Source: CAZEHJ01 sp964512485
GTDB lineage: Bacteria > Bacteroidota > Rhodothermia > Rhodothermales > UBA10348
Assembly: GCA_964512485.1 (NCBI GenBank)
Contig: CAZEHJ010000006.1
Location: 9,264 to 73,263 of the forward strand
Length of the DNA: 64,000 nucleotides
Reading direction: 5' to 3'
The position numbers and the translations under genes were made by a program. The notes under the pieces are model-generated. The model was not told the origin of the DNA and ran no database searches. It saw only the letters and a list, made by a program, of their open reading frames with translations. Of the stretch, positions 18,122 to 25,659 are shown one piece after another; positions within the stretch are counted from its first letter, which is position 1, and each line of letters opens with the position of its first letter.

Positions 18122-18138
18122 TTTGTGGAAGCCACAAA
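18122..18138 (+). promoter_or_regulatory. Hairpin over the ribosome-binding site of the histidine kinase
   Basis: TTTGTGG-AAG-CCACAAA is a perfect 7-bp inverted repeat with a 3-nt loop. It covers the GGAAG ribosome-binding sequence and reaches the A of the ATG at 18138. If formed in mRNA it would block initiation, so it may act as a translational switch or RNA thermometer. That role is inference. Confidence 0.45.
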
Positions 18139-18896
18139 TGCTATTGAAACCGCAGATGAATCTTCTCAACAAGCATATACTCGCTGCTCTAACGTCTGAA
18201 GAAAGGCACGTCCAGAACGCGCTTTCTCATGAGATGCGTACACCGCTCGCCGTTATCATGGGATATGCGGATGCACTTCAGGAAGAACTTGAGGGAAGCC
18301 ATAAAGAACTGTTGCAGCCCATCATAGATTCGGCTCATCGACTCGAGTCGGTGATTGGCAGTCTTTTGGAATATGAATCGCCCGTCCTCGAACGCAGTCA
18401 CGAAACCACGACGTATTCTGTGGCCTCGACCGTCAACAAGGTCGTAAATCGTTACCGCGAAGAAGCGCGGAAAAAAAGCATCGCCGTTCACGTCGAAATC
18501 CGTGGTTCAGACTGGTTGGCGGACTCGCATGAGCATCTTCTGGACAGATCGGTGTCTCGATTGCTGGAAAACGCCTTGAAGTTTACTGAAACGGGGGAAA
18601 TCAACGTCGCCATGTCCTCTCGAGCAGATTCGTTCATCATTTCACTCGAAGACACGGGAATTGGCCTTAAAGAAGGCGGATCCGACTTGTTTGCCGCGTT
18701 TACCCAGGGTTCGACCGGGCTCACAAGAGCGTACGGAGGTCTGGGGCTGGGCTTGTATCTGGTCAGGAGATCGGCGGAAGCGATGGGCGGAAGCGTCTCC
18801 TTGAAAAACCGCACCGAAAATGGCGCTGTCTGCGGTGCAGTCGCCACCCTGGAAATTGCCAGAAATCTACCTCTGCAGACGAAGCGCGCAGCCTGA
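18138..18896 (+). CDS. Soluble sensor histidine kinase, minimal
   Basis: This protein of about 252 residues has only a dimerisation/phosphoacceptor domain and a HATPase domain. H31 in ALSHEMRTPLAVIMGY is the phosphorylated histidine. The ATPase boxes are LLENALKF (N), EDTGIGL (G1) and GGLGLGLYLVRR (G2). No membrane helix, PAS or GAF domain is present, so the signal must come from a partner or the cytoplasm. I prefer the ATG at 18138 because GGAAG lies six bases before it; a TTG at 18123 and an ATG at 18156 are alternatives. No response regulator is next to it. The gene follows alkaline phosphatase by about 90 bp. Confidence 0.88.
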   Translation: MLLKPQMNLLNKHILAALTSEERHVQNALSHEMRTPLAVIMGYADALQEELEGSHKELLQPIIDSAHRLESVIGSLLEYESPVLERSHETTTYSVASTVNKVVNRYREEARKKSIAVHVEIRGSDWLADSHEHLLDRSVSRLLENALKFTETGEINVAMSSRADSFIISLEDTGIGLKEGGSDLFAAFTQGSTGLTRAYGGLGLGLYLVRRSAEAMGGSVSLKNRTENGAVCGAVATLEIARNLPLQTKRAA

Positions 18897-18954
18897 TTCG
18901 GGAATCACCGTCAGGTTATATGAGTACAGAGTGCAGATTGATTGATGCACCTCG

Positions 18955-20700
18955 ATGTCTGCCCTGGAATCCATTTTATCTGAAGGATCTACTCTCGTTG
19001 TTACCGATACCGAGACGACAGGAATCCATGCCCGAAGCAATCGGATTATCGAGATTGCCGCGGAAAAGGTGAGCCCGGGCCTGGAAAGGGAGTATTTCTC
19101 AGAGCTCATCAATCCGGGAATATCCATTCCACAGCGAATTACGCGAATCACGGGTATCACAACCGCCATGGTGTTTGATAAGCCGTTTGCCGAAGATGTG
19201 ATGTCGAGATATCGCGAGTTTCTGGAGGACGGGGTATTCGTGGCCCACAATATCCGATTCGATGTCTCTTTTGTAAATGCGGAATTCGAACGGGCTGGAT
19301 TGTCTGAAATGGACAATCGGGGTCTGTGCACGTTGCGTCTGGCGAGAAGGCTGTTGCCGGGCTTGCGATCAAAAAGTTTGGGTCATCTGGCCAAGTTCTT
19401 CCGGATTCCGGCTCAGGGACGTCACCGCGCTGCCAAGGATGTGGAAATCACGACGCAAGTGTTGGAGCGGCTTTCCCAAATCGCTTGCGACGATCACGGT
19501 GTCACGAGCCTGGAAGAATTAGTAGACATGCAGGCCCGTACGTATGCCAAGGTGAATCCCTTTTCGAAACACGTGGTGGACATTAAGAGGGATACCCTGC
19601 CTCGGCTTCCTCGTTGTCCAGGGGTTTACTTCATGAAGGATGGCCGAGACAAGATCTTATATGTCGGAAAGGCCAAAAACCTGTCTCAACGCGTCTCAAG
19701 CTATTTCTCGGCTATAGAAGCGCATCCACCGCGTCTTCGGCAGTTGATTTCTCGCGTCAGAAAAATCAGTTGGACCGAAGTCGACACTGAACTGCATGCT
19801 CTGATCGAGGAAAGTAGGGAAATCAAACGCCTGGACCCTTCTTTCAATCGAGCCCAGAAGAAGTACATAGCCAGACCATATCTGCGCCTGGATACCGATG
19901 ATGATTTTCCGCGTCTTACGGTACAGGTCATCGTGCGGGACGATGGGGCGGAATATTTCGGACCCTTGAGAAGCAGGGGACAGGCGCGAACGCTGGTCGA
20001 GATTGTCGAAAAGTATTATCCACTCAGAAACTGCTCTGCCGCCGAATTCGCCCGCGGGAAGAAGTGCGTTCGCGCCGACATCGGACGATGTGGTGCTCCA
20101 TGTGAGGGAAAGATGGATTCTTCTTCCTACGCGTCAGTTGTAGACGAAGTACGTTCCTTTCTTTCCGGTGATGTTGAGGACGTTTGTATGGATATGGAAC
20201 GGGGGATGTTGGAAGCCTCAGAATCCCATGCTTTTGAAGAGGCGGCGCGATTGCGCGACTGGATCCAATTCCTTGAGGAGAGACTGATCAAGAATGGAGT
20301 TGTGGCGGAAGCCGTGAGCGGACCCGAGCACGTTCACTATCTGTCCGGAGAAAATGATAATCCGGCGACGCTGGTCATGGTCTCAGGCGGACGGGTATCG
20401 CTTCTCGAGGCCGTTTCGGATGAAGATGATATCGAGGATTTGTTCGATTCGGCATTCGAATCTTCCCACGACGAAGACGACTCCATGAATCGCATCCATA
20501 CAGACGCCCGGAGGGTGCTGGATCATTGGCTATATGCGAATCGAACTTCCGTAGTGTCGGCTCTGCGCAGGGAAGGCGAAGAAGTCGGACCGTTTGTTTT
20601 CCGGACTGTGGCACTCATTGCGATGCACGAACAGGCTCGCAGAGAATCCACCAGGGACGCGGAGCCGGTGGAGGAAGCCGATTCCTTCGAGAAGCTCTGA
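18955..20700 (+). CDS. DnaQ-like exonuclease fused to UvrC-like GIY-YIG nuclease
   Basis: The protein has 581 residues. Residues 12-190 form a DEDDh 3'-5' exonuclease: VTDTETTG (D18, E20), HNIRFDVSF and GRHRAAKD. Residues of about 220-300 form a GIY-YIG domain with GVYFMKD, ILYVGKAKNLSQRVSSYF and ALIEESREIKRLDPSFN. A cysteine-rich stretch (NCSAAEF...KKCVRADIGRCGAPC) and a UVR-like helix pair (EEAARLRDWIQFLEERL) follow, as in UvrC and Cho. The C-terminal RNase H-like domain of UvrC is absent. Such fusions are known in several phyla and are presumed to act in DNA repair. Both active sites look intact. The last 120 residues are acidic and less conserved. Confidence 0.92.
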   Translation: MSALESILSEGSTLVVTDTETTGIHARSNRIIEIAAEKVSPGLEREYFSELINPGISIPQRITRITGITTAMVFDKPFAEDVMSRYREFLEDGVFVAHNIRFDVSFVNAEFERAGLSEMDNRGLCTLRLARRLLPGLRSKSLGHLAKFFRIPAQGRHRAAKDVEITTQVLERLSQIACDDHGVTSLEELVDMQARTYAKVNPFSKHVVDIKRDTLPRLPRCPGVYFMKDGRDKILYVGKAKNLSQRVSSYFSAIEAHPPRLRQLISRVRKISWTEVDTELHALIEESREIKRLDPSFNRAQKKYIARPYLRLDTDDDFPRLTVQVIVRDDGAEYFGPLRSRGQARTLVEIVEKYYPLRNCSAAEFARGKKCVRADIGRCGAPCEGKMDSSSYASVVDEVRSFLSGDVEDVCMDMERGMLEASESHAFEEAARLRDWIQFLEERLIKNGVVAEAVSGPEHVHYLSGENDNPATLVMVSGGRVSLLEAVSDEDDIEDLFDSAFESSHDEDDSMNRIHTDARRVLDHWLYANRTSVVSALRREGEEVGPFVFRTVALIAMHEQARRESTRDAEPVEEADSFEKL

Positions 20701-20737
20701 TATCTGAGAGCATTTCGATCAAGCGTCGGCGGTCCGT

Positions 20738-21286
20738 CTAACCGAATAACCATCGCACGACGTAAACGGCCGCAACGAGAGCAACAAAGTCAGCAATTAA
20801 CCCCGCGGGTACTGCGTGACGTGTCTTCTTGATATTCACGGCTCCAAAATAGACGGCGATGACGTAAAAGGTGGTTTCGGTCGATCCGAACATGGTAGCA
20901 GCCATTTTTACAAGAATCGAGTCTTCTCCGAATTGCTGGATCATGTCCAGGACGATGGCGGCTGAGCCAGATCCAGTAAGTGGTCGCATGACCATCATCG
21001 GCAGGACTTCAGGAGGGATGGCAAAAAATGAAAAAACGGGTCGCAAGCCTTCGATCATGAAGTCCATGGCACCAGAGGCGCGAAACATGCCGATGGCAAA
21101 AAGGATGGCTACCAGATAAGGAATGATCGTTACGGCAACCTGAAAACCTCCCTTGGCGCCTTCAACAAATTCTTCGTACACCGCTACTTTCTTGATCAGT
21201 CCGTAGAGCGGAAATCCTACGATCAGGGCGGGCAAGACGAATGCCGAAGCGGTCTCTATTATCATTCGGAGAGTTTCCATGGTCAA
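20738..21286 (-). CDS. spmB: SpmB-type nucleoside-recognition (Gate) membrane protein
   Basis: This 182-residue protein has about four membrane segments and the Gate domain pattern MRPLTGSGSAA and STETTFYVIAVYFGAV. It pairs with the SpmA-like gene just upstream through a 4-base overlap. In Bacillus the pair affects spore core dehydration, but it occurs widely in non-sporulating bacteria as putative transporters of unknown substrate. No sporulation genes are near. Confidence 0.88.
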   Translation of the reverse strand: MTMETLRMIIETASAFVLPALIVGFPLYGLIKKVAVYEEFVEGAKGGFQVAVTIIPYLVAILFAIGMFRASGAMDFMIEGLRPVFSFFAIPPEVLPMMVMRPLTGSGSAAIVLDMIQQFGEDSILVKMAATMFGSTETTFYVIAVYFGAVNIKKTRHAVPAGLIADFVALVAAVYVVRWLFG

Positions 21287-22248
21287 CCCTCCACGATCGG
21301 CGCAGGTGCCGTTTTTCTGAACCGCTTCATCTTCGAAAGCAGTCGGGCGCTGATGATCGCTACCACGAGGGAAATCGTGGTCACGATTATGATAGCAAAG
21401 ATCAATTGATTGATCTGCAGACCCATCAATGCGACCAATAATACCGGCGGCACAATTTGGACCGAGGCGGTATTCATGGCGAGCAGCATGACCATGGAAT
21501 CTGTGGCTGTCTCGGAGTCAGAATTGAGCTTCTGCAATTCCTCCATCGCTTTGATGCCCAGAGGCGTAGCGGCATTGCCCAGGCCGAGCATATTCGCTGT
21601 CAAATTCAGAACGATCATTCCCAGCGCCGGGTGGTCTCGAGGAATGTCCGGAAAAAGCGGCCTGAGAATGGGTTGAGTAAATCGGACCAGTGTCTGGATG
21701 AGGCCGCTTTTTTCGGCAATCTGCAACAGGCCCATCCACAAAGCCAACACTCCAATCAGAGCAAGCGCCAGTTGTACGGCCGTTTCGGCCATGCTGAAAG
21801 CGGCTTCTGCGATCGCATGCATCTTTACGAACTTGACCGGACCAAAACTCACACTTCCTGTCCCGGAAACGGTAGATGTCATGGTCAGCTCACCACGAAG
21901 ATCATTGTCCCTCGGTGAGGTTTCAGTCCGAAGTGTTGCCCACGGCTCGGGGACAGAAGCATCTTGTGCGAAACGAAGTTGGGTCCCGGCTTCATTATTG
22001 ATCAGCACGCCGGCGAATGAAGAGTCCGGATTTGACTCCACACCGTAGAACGAGCGGAAGTATCTCGGATCAACGTGCACACTTACTTCCTGACGTCGCA
22101 GGTCCGGATCTATTCCATCGTTGGCCGTGACACGCAGTTCGAATTGTTCTCCATTTCGATAGGTGTCATTGGCCAGATCGCGTACATCGTACGCTATGCC
22201 AAATACCAGACTGAATATGATCAGTCCGGCCCAAACGTAATTCAGCAT
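21283..22248 (-). CDS. spmA: SpmA-type nucleoside-recognition (Gate) membrane protein
   Basis: This 321-residue protein has an N-terminal membrane helix, then a soluble insertion of about 120 residues, then the Gate core: LWMGLLQIAEKSGLI, HPALGMIVLNLTANMLGLGNAATPLGIKAMEEL and MNTASVQIVPPVLLVAL. The second motif is diagnostic. The soluble insert after the first helix is probably periplasmic and is the part that differs most from Bacillus SpmA. Translation is coupled to spmB. Confidence 0.88.
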   Translation of the reverse strand: MLNYVWAGLIIFSLVFGIAYDVRDLANDTYRNGEQFELRVTANDGIDPDLRRQEVSVHVDPRYFRSFYGVESNPDSSFAGVLINNEAGTQLRFAQDASVPEPWATLRTETSPRDNDLRGELTMTSTVSGTGSVSFGPVKFVKMHAIAEAAFSMAETAVQLALALIGVLALWMGLLQIAEKSGLIQTLVRFTQPILRPLFPDIPRDHPALGMIVLNLTANMLGLGNAATPLGIKAMEELQKLNSDSETATDSMVMLLAMNTASVQIVPPVLLVALMGLQINQLIFAIIIVTTISLVVAIISARLLSKMKRFRKTAPAPIVEG

Positions 22249-22826
22249 GTGCCTTCTTGTTCGTGGATGCCGGTCGACGTTTCAACTTGTGAATGATACG
22301 AAACGGATCCGGCTTTGAGCAGAGAATGAAGCACAGATCGCAGCATTGTCAATCTGCGGTAGAACAGCCAGGAAATGATGCGGAATCCAGTTTGGCGGGG
22401 AATCGGATAACAACCTTTTATGTGGCGGCGGCTCTGCCGCCGCCACATAAAGGCTTCCGAAGACCCCGAGATAACTCAGTCGATATGCTCGGAGGAAGTG
22501 CGTAGGGGTCGACGGGAAGAGAAGGAATCCAAAGGCGAATCAAATTCCCTGGCCTCTGAACGTCATCTTTCGCGGTCGATCCTCACTACAATTTTGTCAG
22601 CTGTGGAGGCTCAAAAACAGAGGTTTTCTTCGAAAATGTCTGTTGCCAATGCCTCGCATGGGTTTTATCGGCTGAAAACGCGTCAGTTATAGCTTTGCGT
22701 TGTGAAGATAAGGTGAAGCCAGTCGGGGTTTTTGTCGGCAAGGACTTAAAAATTGCCGGTTTTGGACGAAAAGAGAAACCAGGGCTTTCGCTCCGATTCC
22801 AGATTTACCCGGGTTTCTGTTTTACA
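22249..22826. other. Long divergent intergenic region with a 16-bp palindrome
   Basis: This 578-bp gap separates divergent spmA and the GH18-like gene. No reading frame here has a family-like sequence, signal peptide or good ribosome-binding site. The one clear element is the perfect hairpin at 22417-22451. The rest looks unstructured, with promoters for both genes presumably at the edges. Confidence 0.6.
22417..22451. repeat. Perfect 16-bp palindromic hairpin, orphan
   Basis: Arms TTTATGTGGCGGCGGC and GCCGCCGCCACATAAA pair without mismatch around a TCT loop. It lies 169 bp before spmA and 376 bp before the GH18-like gene, so it follows no coding gene on either strand. There is no T-run on either side. 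A REP-like element or the end of an unseen small RNA are both possible. Confidence 0.7.
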
Positions 22827-24155
22827 ATGGTTCGCAGCCACATCTCAGTTGTAGTTCTCGTCTCATTCCTGTCGCTCATGGCGGGAAGTTGTGCGAGCGG
22901 CAAGCCCACTTCTCAGGTGAGCGCTAAGCAGGAAAAATCCACAGGATCCACCGAAGACTCTACCAGTGTCGAATTACCACCTGTAGTGAATCAGCCTCAA
23001 GCATTAGACCTGTCGCCGGGGACACATTCCTCACCAGTCGCCAATCTGTACCCTGTGATAGAATCAATGCTGGCGATGAATTCAGGTACGATGCCAGGAT
23101 CTTCAGGCCGAGAATTTTCCAAGACACGATCTTCTGACACCAAGGTGATTGGCTATTATGCATGGTGGACCCGCGGAGCCTGGATTGACCTCGATCTGAG
23201 TCAATACGACAAATTGATCTTCTTCTCCACGACACCCGGTGCGGACGGCAAAATCGAGTCCAGAAATGGATGGCCTCACGCGTGGGTCAGTCTTAAAGAT
23301 CGTACTGATAGCCTGGACATTCCCCTTGTTCCGACCCTCGCACTGTTGGATGCCGAGGTCATAAAGAAACTCTTCCTGTCTGATTCAGCGAGAACCGAGC
23401 TCATCTCGACAGCTCTCACACTTATCGAAGAAAGCGGGGGCGAAGGACTGCATCTGGACATTGAACTGTTTGAGCCCGCGTCGGACAGCCTCAGGAATTT
23501 GTTTATGGCCTTTACAGACAGTCTCGCTACAGTAAGCGCACGTCATTTCCCAAATGCAGAGCTGAGCATTTTTGCTCCAGCTCTTCAGGATGGCAGCCTT
23601 TTCGAACTCTCGCGAATCAACCGGTTGTATGATGAGATCATGGTTCAGGGGTACGATCTGCACTGGCAGACCGGGCCAACGGCTGGCCCACTTTCGCCAT
23701 TGAGCGGTTGGGAAGGAGCCAACTGGCATCAGATTGCAAGGAGATATGAAGCGGCGGGCATTGAGAGAGAGAGGATGGTGATGACCATTCCTTATTACGG
23801 ATACGAGTGGCCGGTCGAGACAGGGGAGAAGGGATCCAAGACGAGGGGAGAGGGAAGAATTGTTACCTACGCCAGAGTAGACTCACTCAACATTCCCGAC
23901 ATGCAGGTTGCCGTATCCGATCGCGTCGACCTTCACGGTGTATTGAGGGACGAGTTGTCCAGAAGCCCATACTATTCGTACAGAGATTCTACCGGATGGT
24001 GGCAGGGATGGTTTGAAGATCGAACGAGTCTGGAACACAAATATGATTTTGTTCAAGATCGCGAAATGAGAGGAGTCGCAATTTTCCCGATTGGTTATGA
24101 TGCAGGACTCCTGGACGAAATCATCGTCTCAAAATTTGGGCGTCGTAACAGGTAA
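22827..24155 (+). CDS. GH18-like glycoside hydrolase lipoprotein
   Basis: The protein has 442 residues from the ATG at 22827. A signal peptide ends MAGSC with C22 as probable lipid site, followed by a Ser/Thr/Pro-rich linker to about residue 85. The catalytic-type segment GGEGLHLDIELFEPA matches the GH18 DxxDxDxE strand, with the terminal E as putative acid. VIGYYAWW near the start, MVQGYDLHW and MTIPYYGYEW are the other GH18 barrel strands. The substrate may be chitin or peptidoglycan-type glycans, as in the SpoVS/YdhD-like chitinase-fold proteins. The first Asp of the motif is not obvious, so activity is not certain. Confidence 0.83.
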   Translation: MVRSHISVVVLVSFLSLMAGSCASGKPTSQVSAKQEKSTGSTEDSTSVELPPVVNQPQALDLSPGTHSSPVANLYPVIESMLAMNSGTMPGSSGREFSKTRSSDTKVIGYYAWWTRGAWIDLDLSQYDKLIFFSTTPGADGKIESRNGWPHAWVSLKDRTDSLDIPLVPTLALLDAEVIKKLFLSDSARTELISTALTLIEESGGEGLHLDIELFEPASDSLRNLFMAFTDSLATVSARHFPNAELSIFAPALQDGSLFELSRINRLYDEIMVQGYDLHWQTGPTAGPLSPLSGWEGANWHQIARRYEAAGIERERMVMTIPYYGYEWPVETGEKGSKTRGEGRIVTYARVDSLNIPDMQVAVSDRVDLHGVLRDELSRSPYYSYRDSTGWWQGWFEDRTSLEHKYDFVQDREMRGVAIFPIGYDAGLLDEIIVSKFGRRNR

Positions 24156-24163
24156 TTCCACAC

Positions 24164-24670
24164 TCAGGAGCAAAACTCCATCAGAACGCCTTCCGTGTCT
24201 GAAGGGTGAATGAAGAATATCGTTTTCCCATCAGCTCCCTTTTTGGGCCGTACTCCCAACACCCGAAGTCCTTTCTCTCTGAATTCTTCAAACGCCCTTT
24301 CCGCATCATCCACACTGAAGGCAAGGTGGTGGATTCCTGGTCCCTTCTTCTCAAGAAATCGGGCGATTGCCGAAGAATCGGAGGTTGATTCCAGCAATTC
24401 AATCTTGGTACCTCCGGCATCGTAAAAGTGTGTGATTACGCCTTCCGATGTAACCTCCTCAGATTTGTAGGGGCGCGCGCCAAGCAGCGTTTCGAACAGC
24501 TGCCTGGAGGCTTGTATGTCTTTTACGGCGATGCCGATATGTTCCAGTTTCACGGGGTTTGGATCTGCTTCGGGAATTCGGTCTGAGAGGAAGCTTCGAA
24601 TATTGTCCTCGGTCGGCAGATTAGTGATGACGAGGTGTCCGGTCAACAGTACCTTACGCAGTTCACTCAC
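24164..24670 (-). CDS. mce: Methylmalonyl-CoA epimerase
   Basis: This is a VOC-fold metalloenzyme interconverting the (R) and (S) forms of methylmalonyl-CoA, used in propionate catabolism or succinate-propionate conversion. The core starts at KLEHIGIAVKDI (about residue 42) and has HFYDAGGTKIELLES, GPGIHHLAFSVDD and the closing VLMEFC, which supply the metal His and Glu residues. The protein has 168 residues; the first 40 (SELRKVLLTGHLVITNLPT) are longer than the usual family start but have the same codon character, and no later ATG precedes the core. No mutase gene is adjacent in the window. It is convergent with the GH18-like gene, 9 bp apart. Confidence 0.92.
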   Translation of the reverse strand: MSELRKVLLTGHLVITNLPTEDNIRSFLSDRIPEADPNPVKLEHIGIAVKDIQASRQLFETLLGARPYKSEEVTSEGVITHFYDAGGTKIELLESTSDSSAIARFLEKKGPGIHHLAFSVDDAERAFEEFREKGLRVLGVRPKKGADGKTIFFIHPSDTEGVLMEFCS

Positions 24671-24705
24671 TTCGTTGATTCAGCGAACCAGGCGCCTGCA
24701 GAATC

Positions 24706-25659
24706 ATGCACATGATTGCACCGGATAAGGACTATCAAAGACCCGTAATGATTGCGAGTCTGCTGATCTCTCTGCTCATGTTGGGTGGTAAGATGACGGC
24801 TTTTATCGTCACAGGATCCGCAGCAATTCTGTCAGATGCTCTCGAGTCGGTAGTTCATCTCCTAGCCACCGGATTTGCCGCGTTCAGTCTCTGGTACTCT
24901 GTCAGACCTGCCGATCGGGGGCACCCGTATGGTCATGGAAAAATCGCCTACTTCTCTTCTGGTTTTGAAGGCGGGCTTATCATGATTGCTGCGCTGAGTA
25001 TTCTCTATACAGCGATCATGGATCTGATCCAGGGACCTGAACTGGAAGCGTTAAGCTTCGGTCTGATCATCACGGGGGCCCTGGCGGTGGTGAATCTTGG
25101 TCTGGGTTGGGCGCTCGTACATACGGGCAAAAAACACAACAGCATTGTCCTGATTGCCAACGGCCATCACGTCTGGACAGATATGTGGACGAGTTTCGGT
25201 GTAATCATCGGGCTCCTCCTTGTATGGTTGACGGGCATTGTCTGGTTTGATCCCGTTGTAGCCATCATTTTGGCGCTGAACATCCTCTGGATGGCAGGAA
25301 AGCTCGTGCGAAATGCTGTGAAAGGCCTGATGGAAGAAGCGGATCCTGCAGAAACCGCAAAAATCGTTTCATTACTGGAAAATGCCGTCTCTTCCGGCTC
25401 GGTTTCTGGATATCACCAACTGCGGCATCGGCGGGTGAACGACAATGTGTGGATAGAATATCACCTCCTTTTCCCGAGCGAAGACTCAGTTTCGCAAGCC
25501 CACGACAAGTCGCACGAGGTCGAAGACTCCCTCCATCAACTATTTCAATCGGATAAGGTGATTGTGACGGCGCATCTGGAACCTGTGGAGCACGACCATG
25601 CCCATTCGAGGAATCATCCTGAGCCCCGGATTGACAGCCTGGGAGGAGAAGAAACATGA
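24706..25659 (+). CDS. Cation diffusion facilitator (Zn/Fe/Co efflux)
   Basis: This 317-residue proton-coupled divalent-metal exporter has six membrane segments and a C-terminal cytoplasmic domain. SDALESVVHL in helix 2 and HPYGHGK before helix 3 are CDF signatures, and NGHHVWTDMWTS in helix 5 carries the second set of metal ligands (H and D). The C-terminal tail is His-rich (EHDHAHSRNHPE). The gene overlaps the following flavoprotein by 4 bases (ATGA), so both are coupled. Two ATGs (codons 1 and 3) are possible starts. The metal cannot be told from sequence. Confidence 0.93.
   Translation: MHMIAPDKDYQRPVMIASLLISLLMLGGKMTAFIVTGSAAILSDALESVVHLLATGFAAFSLWYSVRPADRGHPYGHGKIAYFSSGFEGGLIMIAALSILYTAIMDLIQGPELEALSFGLIITGALAVVNLGLGWALVHTGKKHNSIVLIANGHHVWTDMWTSFGVIIGLLLVWLTGIVWFDPVVAIILALNILWMAGKLVRNAVKGLMEEADPAETAKIVSLLENAVSSGSVSGYHQLRHRRVNDNVWIEYHLLFPSEDSVSQAHDKSHEVEDSLHQLFQSDKVIVTAHLEPVEHDHAHSRNHPEPRIDSLGGEET

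Noticed and set aside
20738..22248. Evidence of sporulation from spmA/spmB
   Set aside because: These Gate-domain genes are widespread in non-sporulating bacteria and no sporulation gene is nearby.
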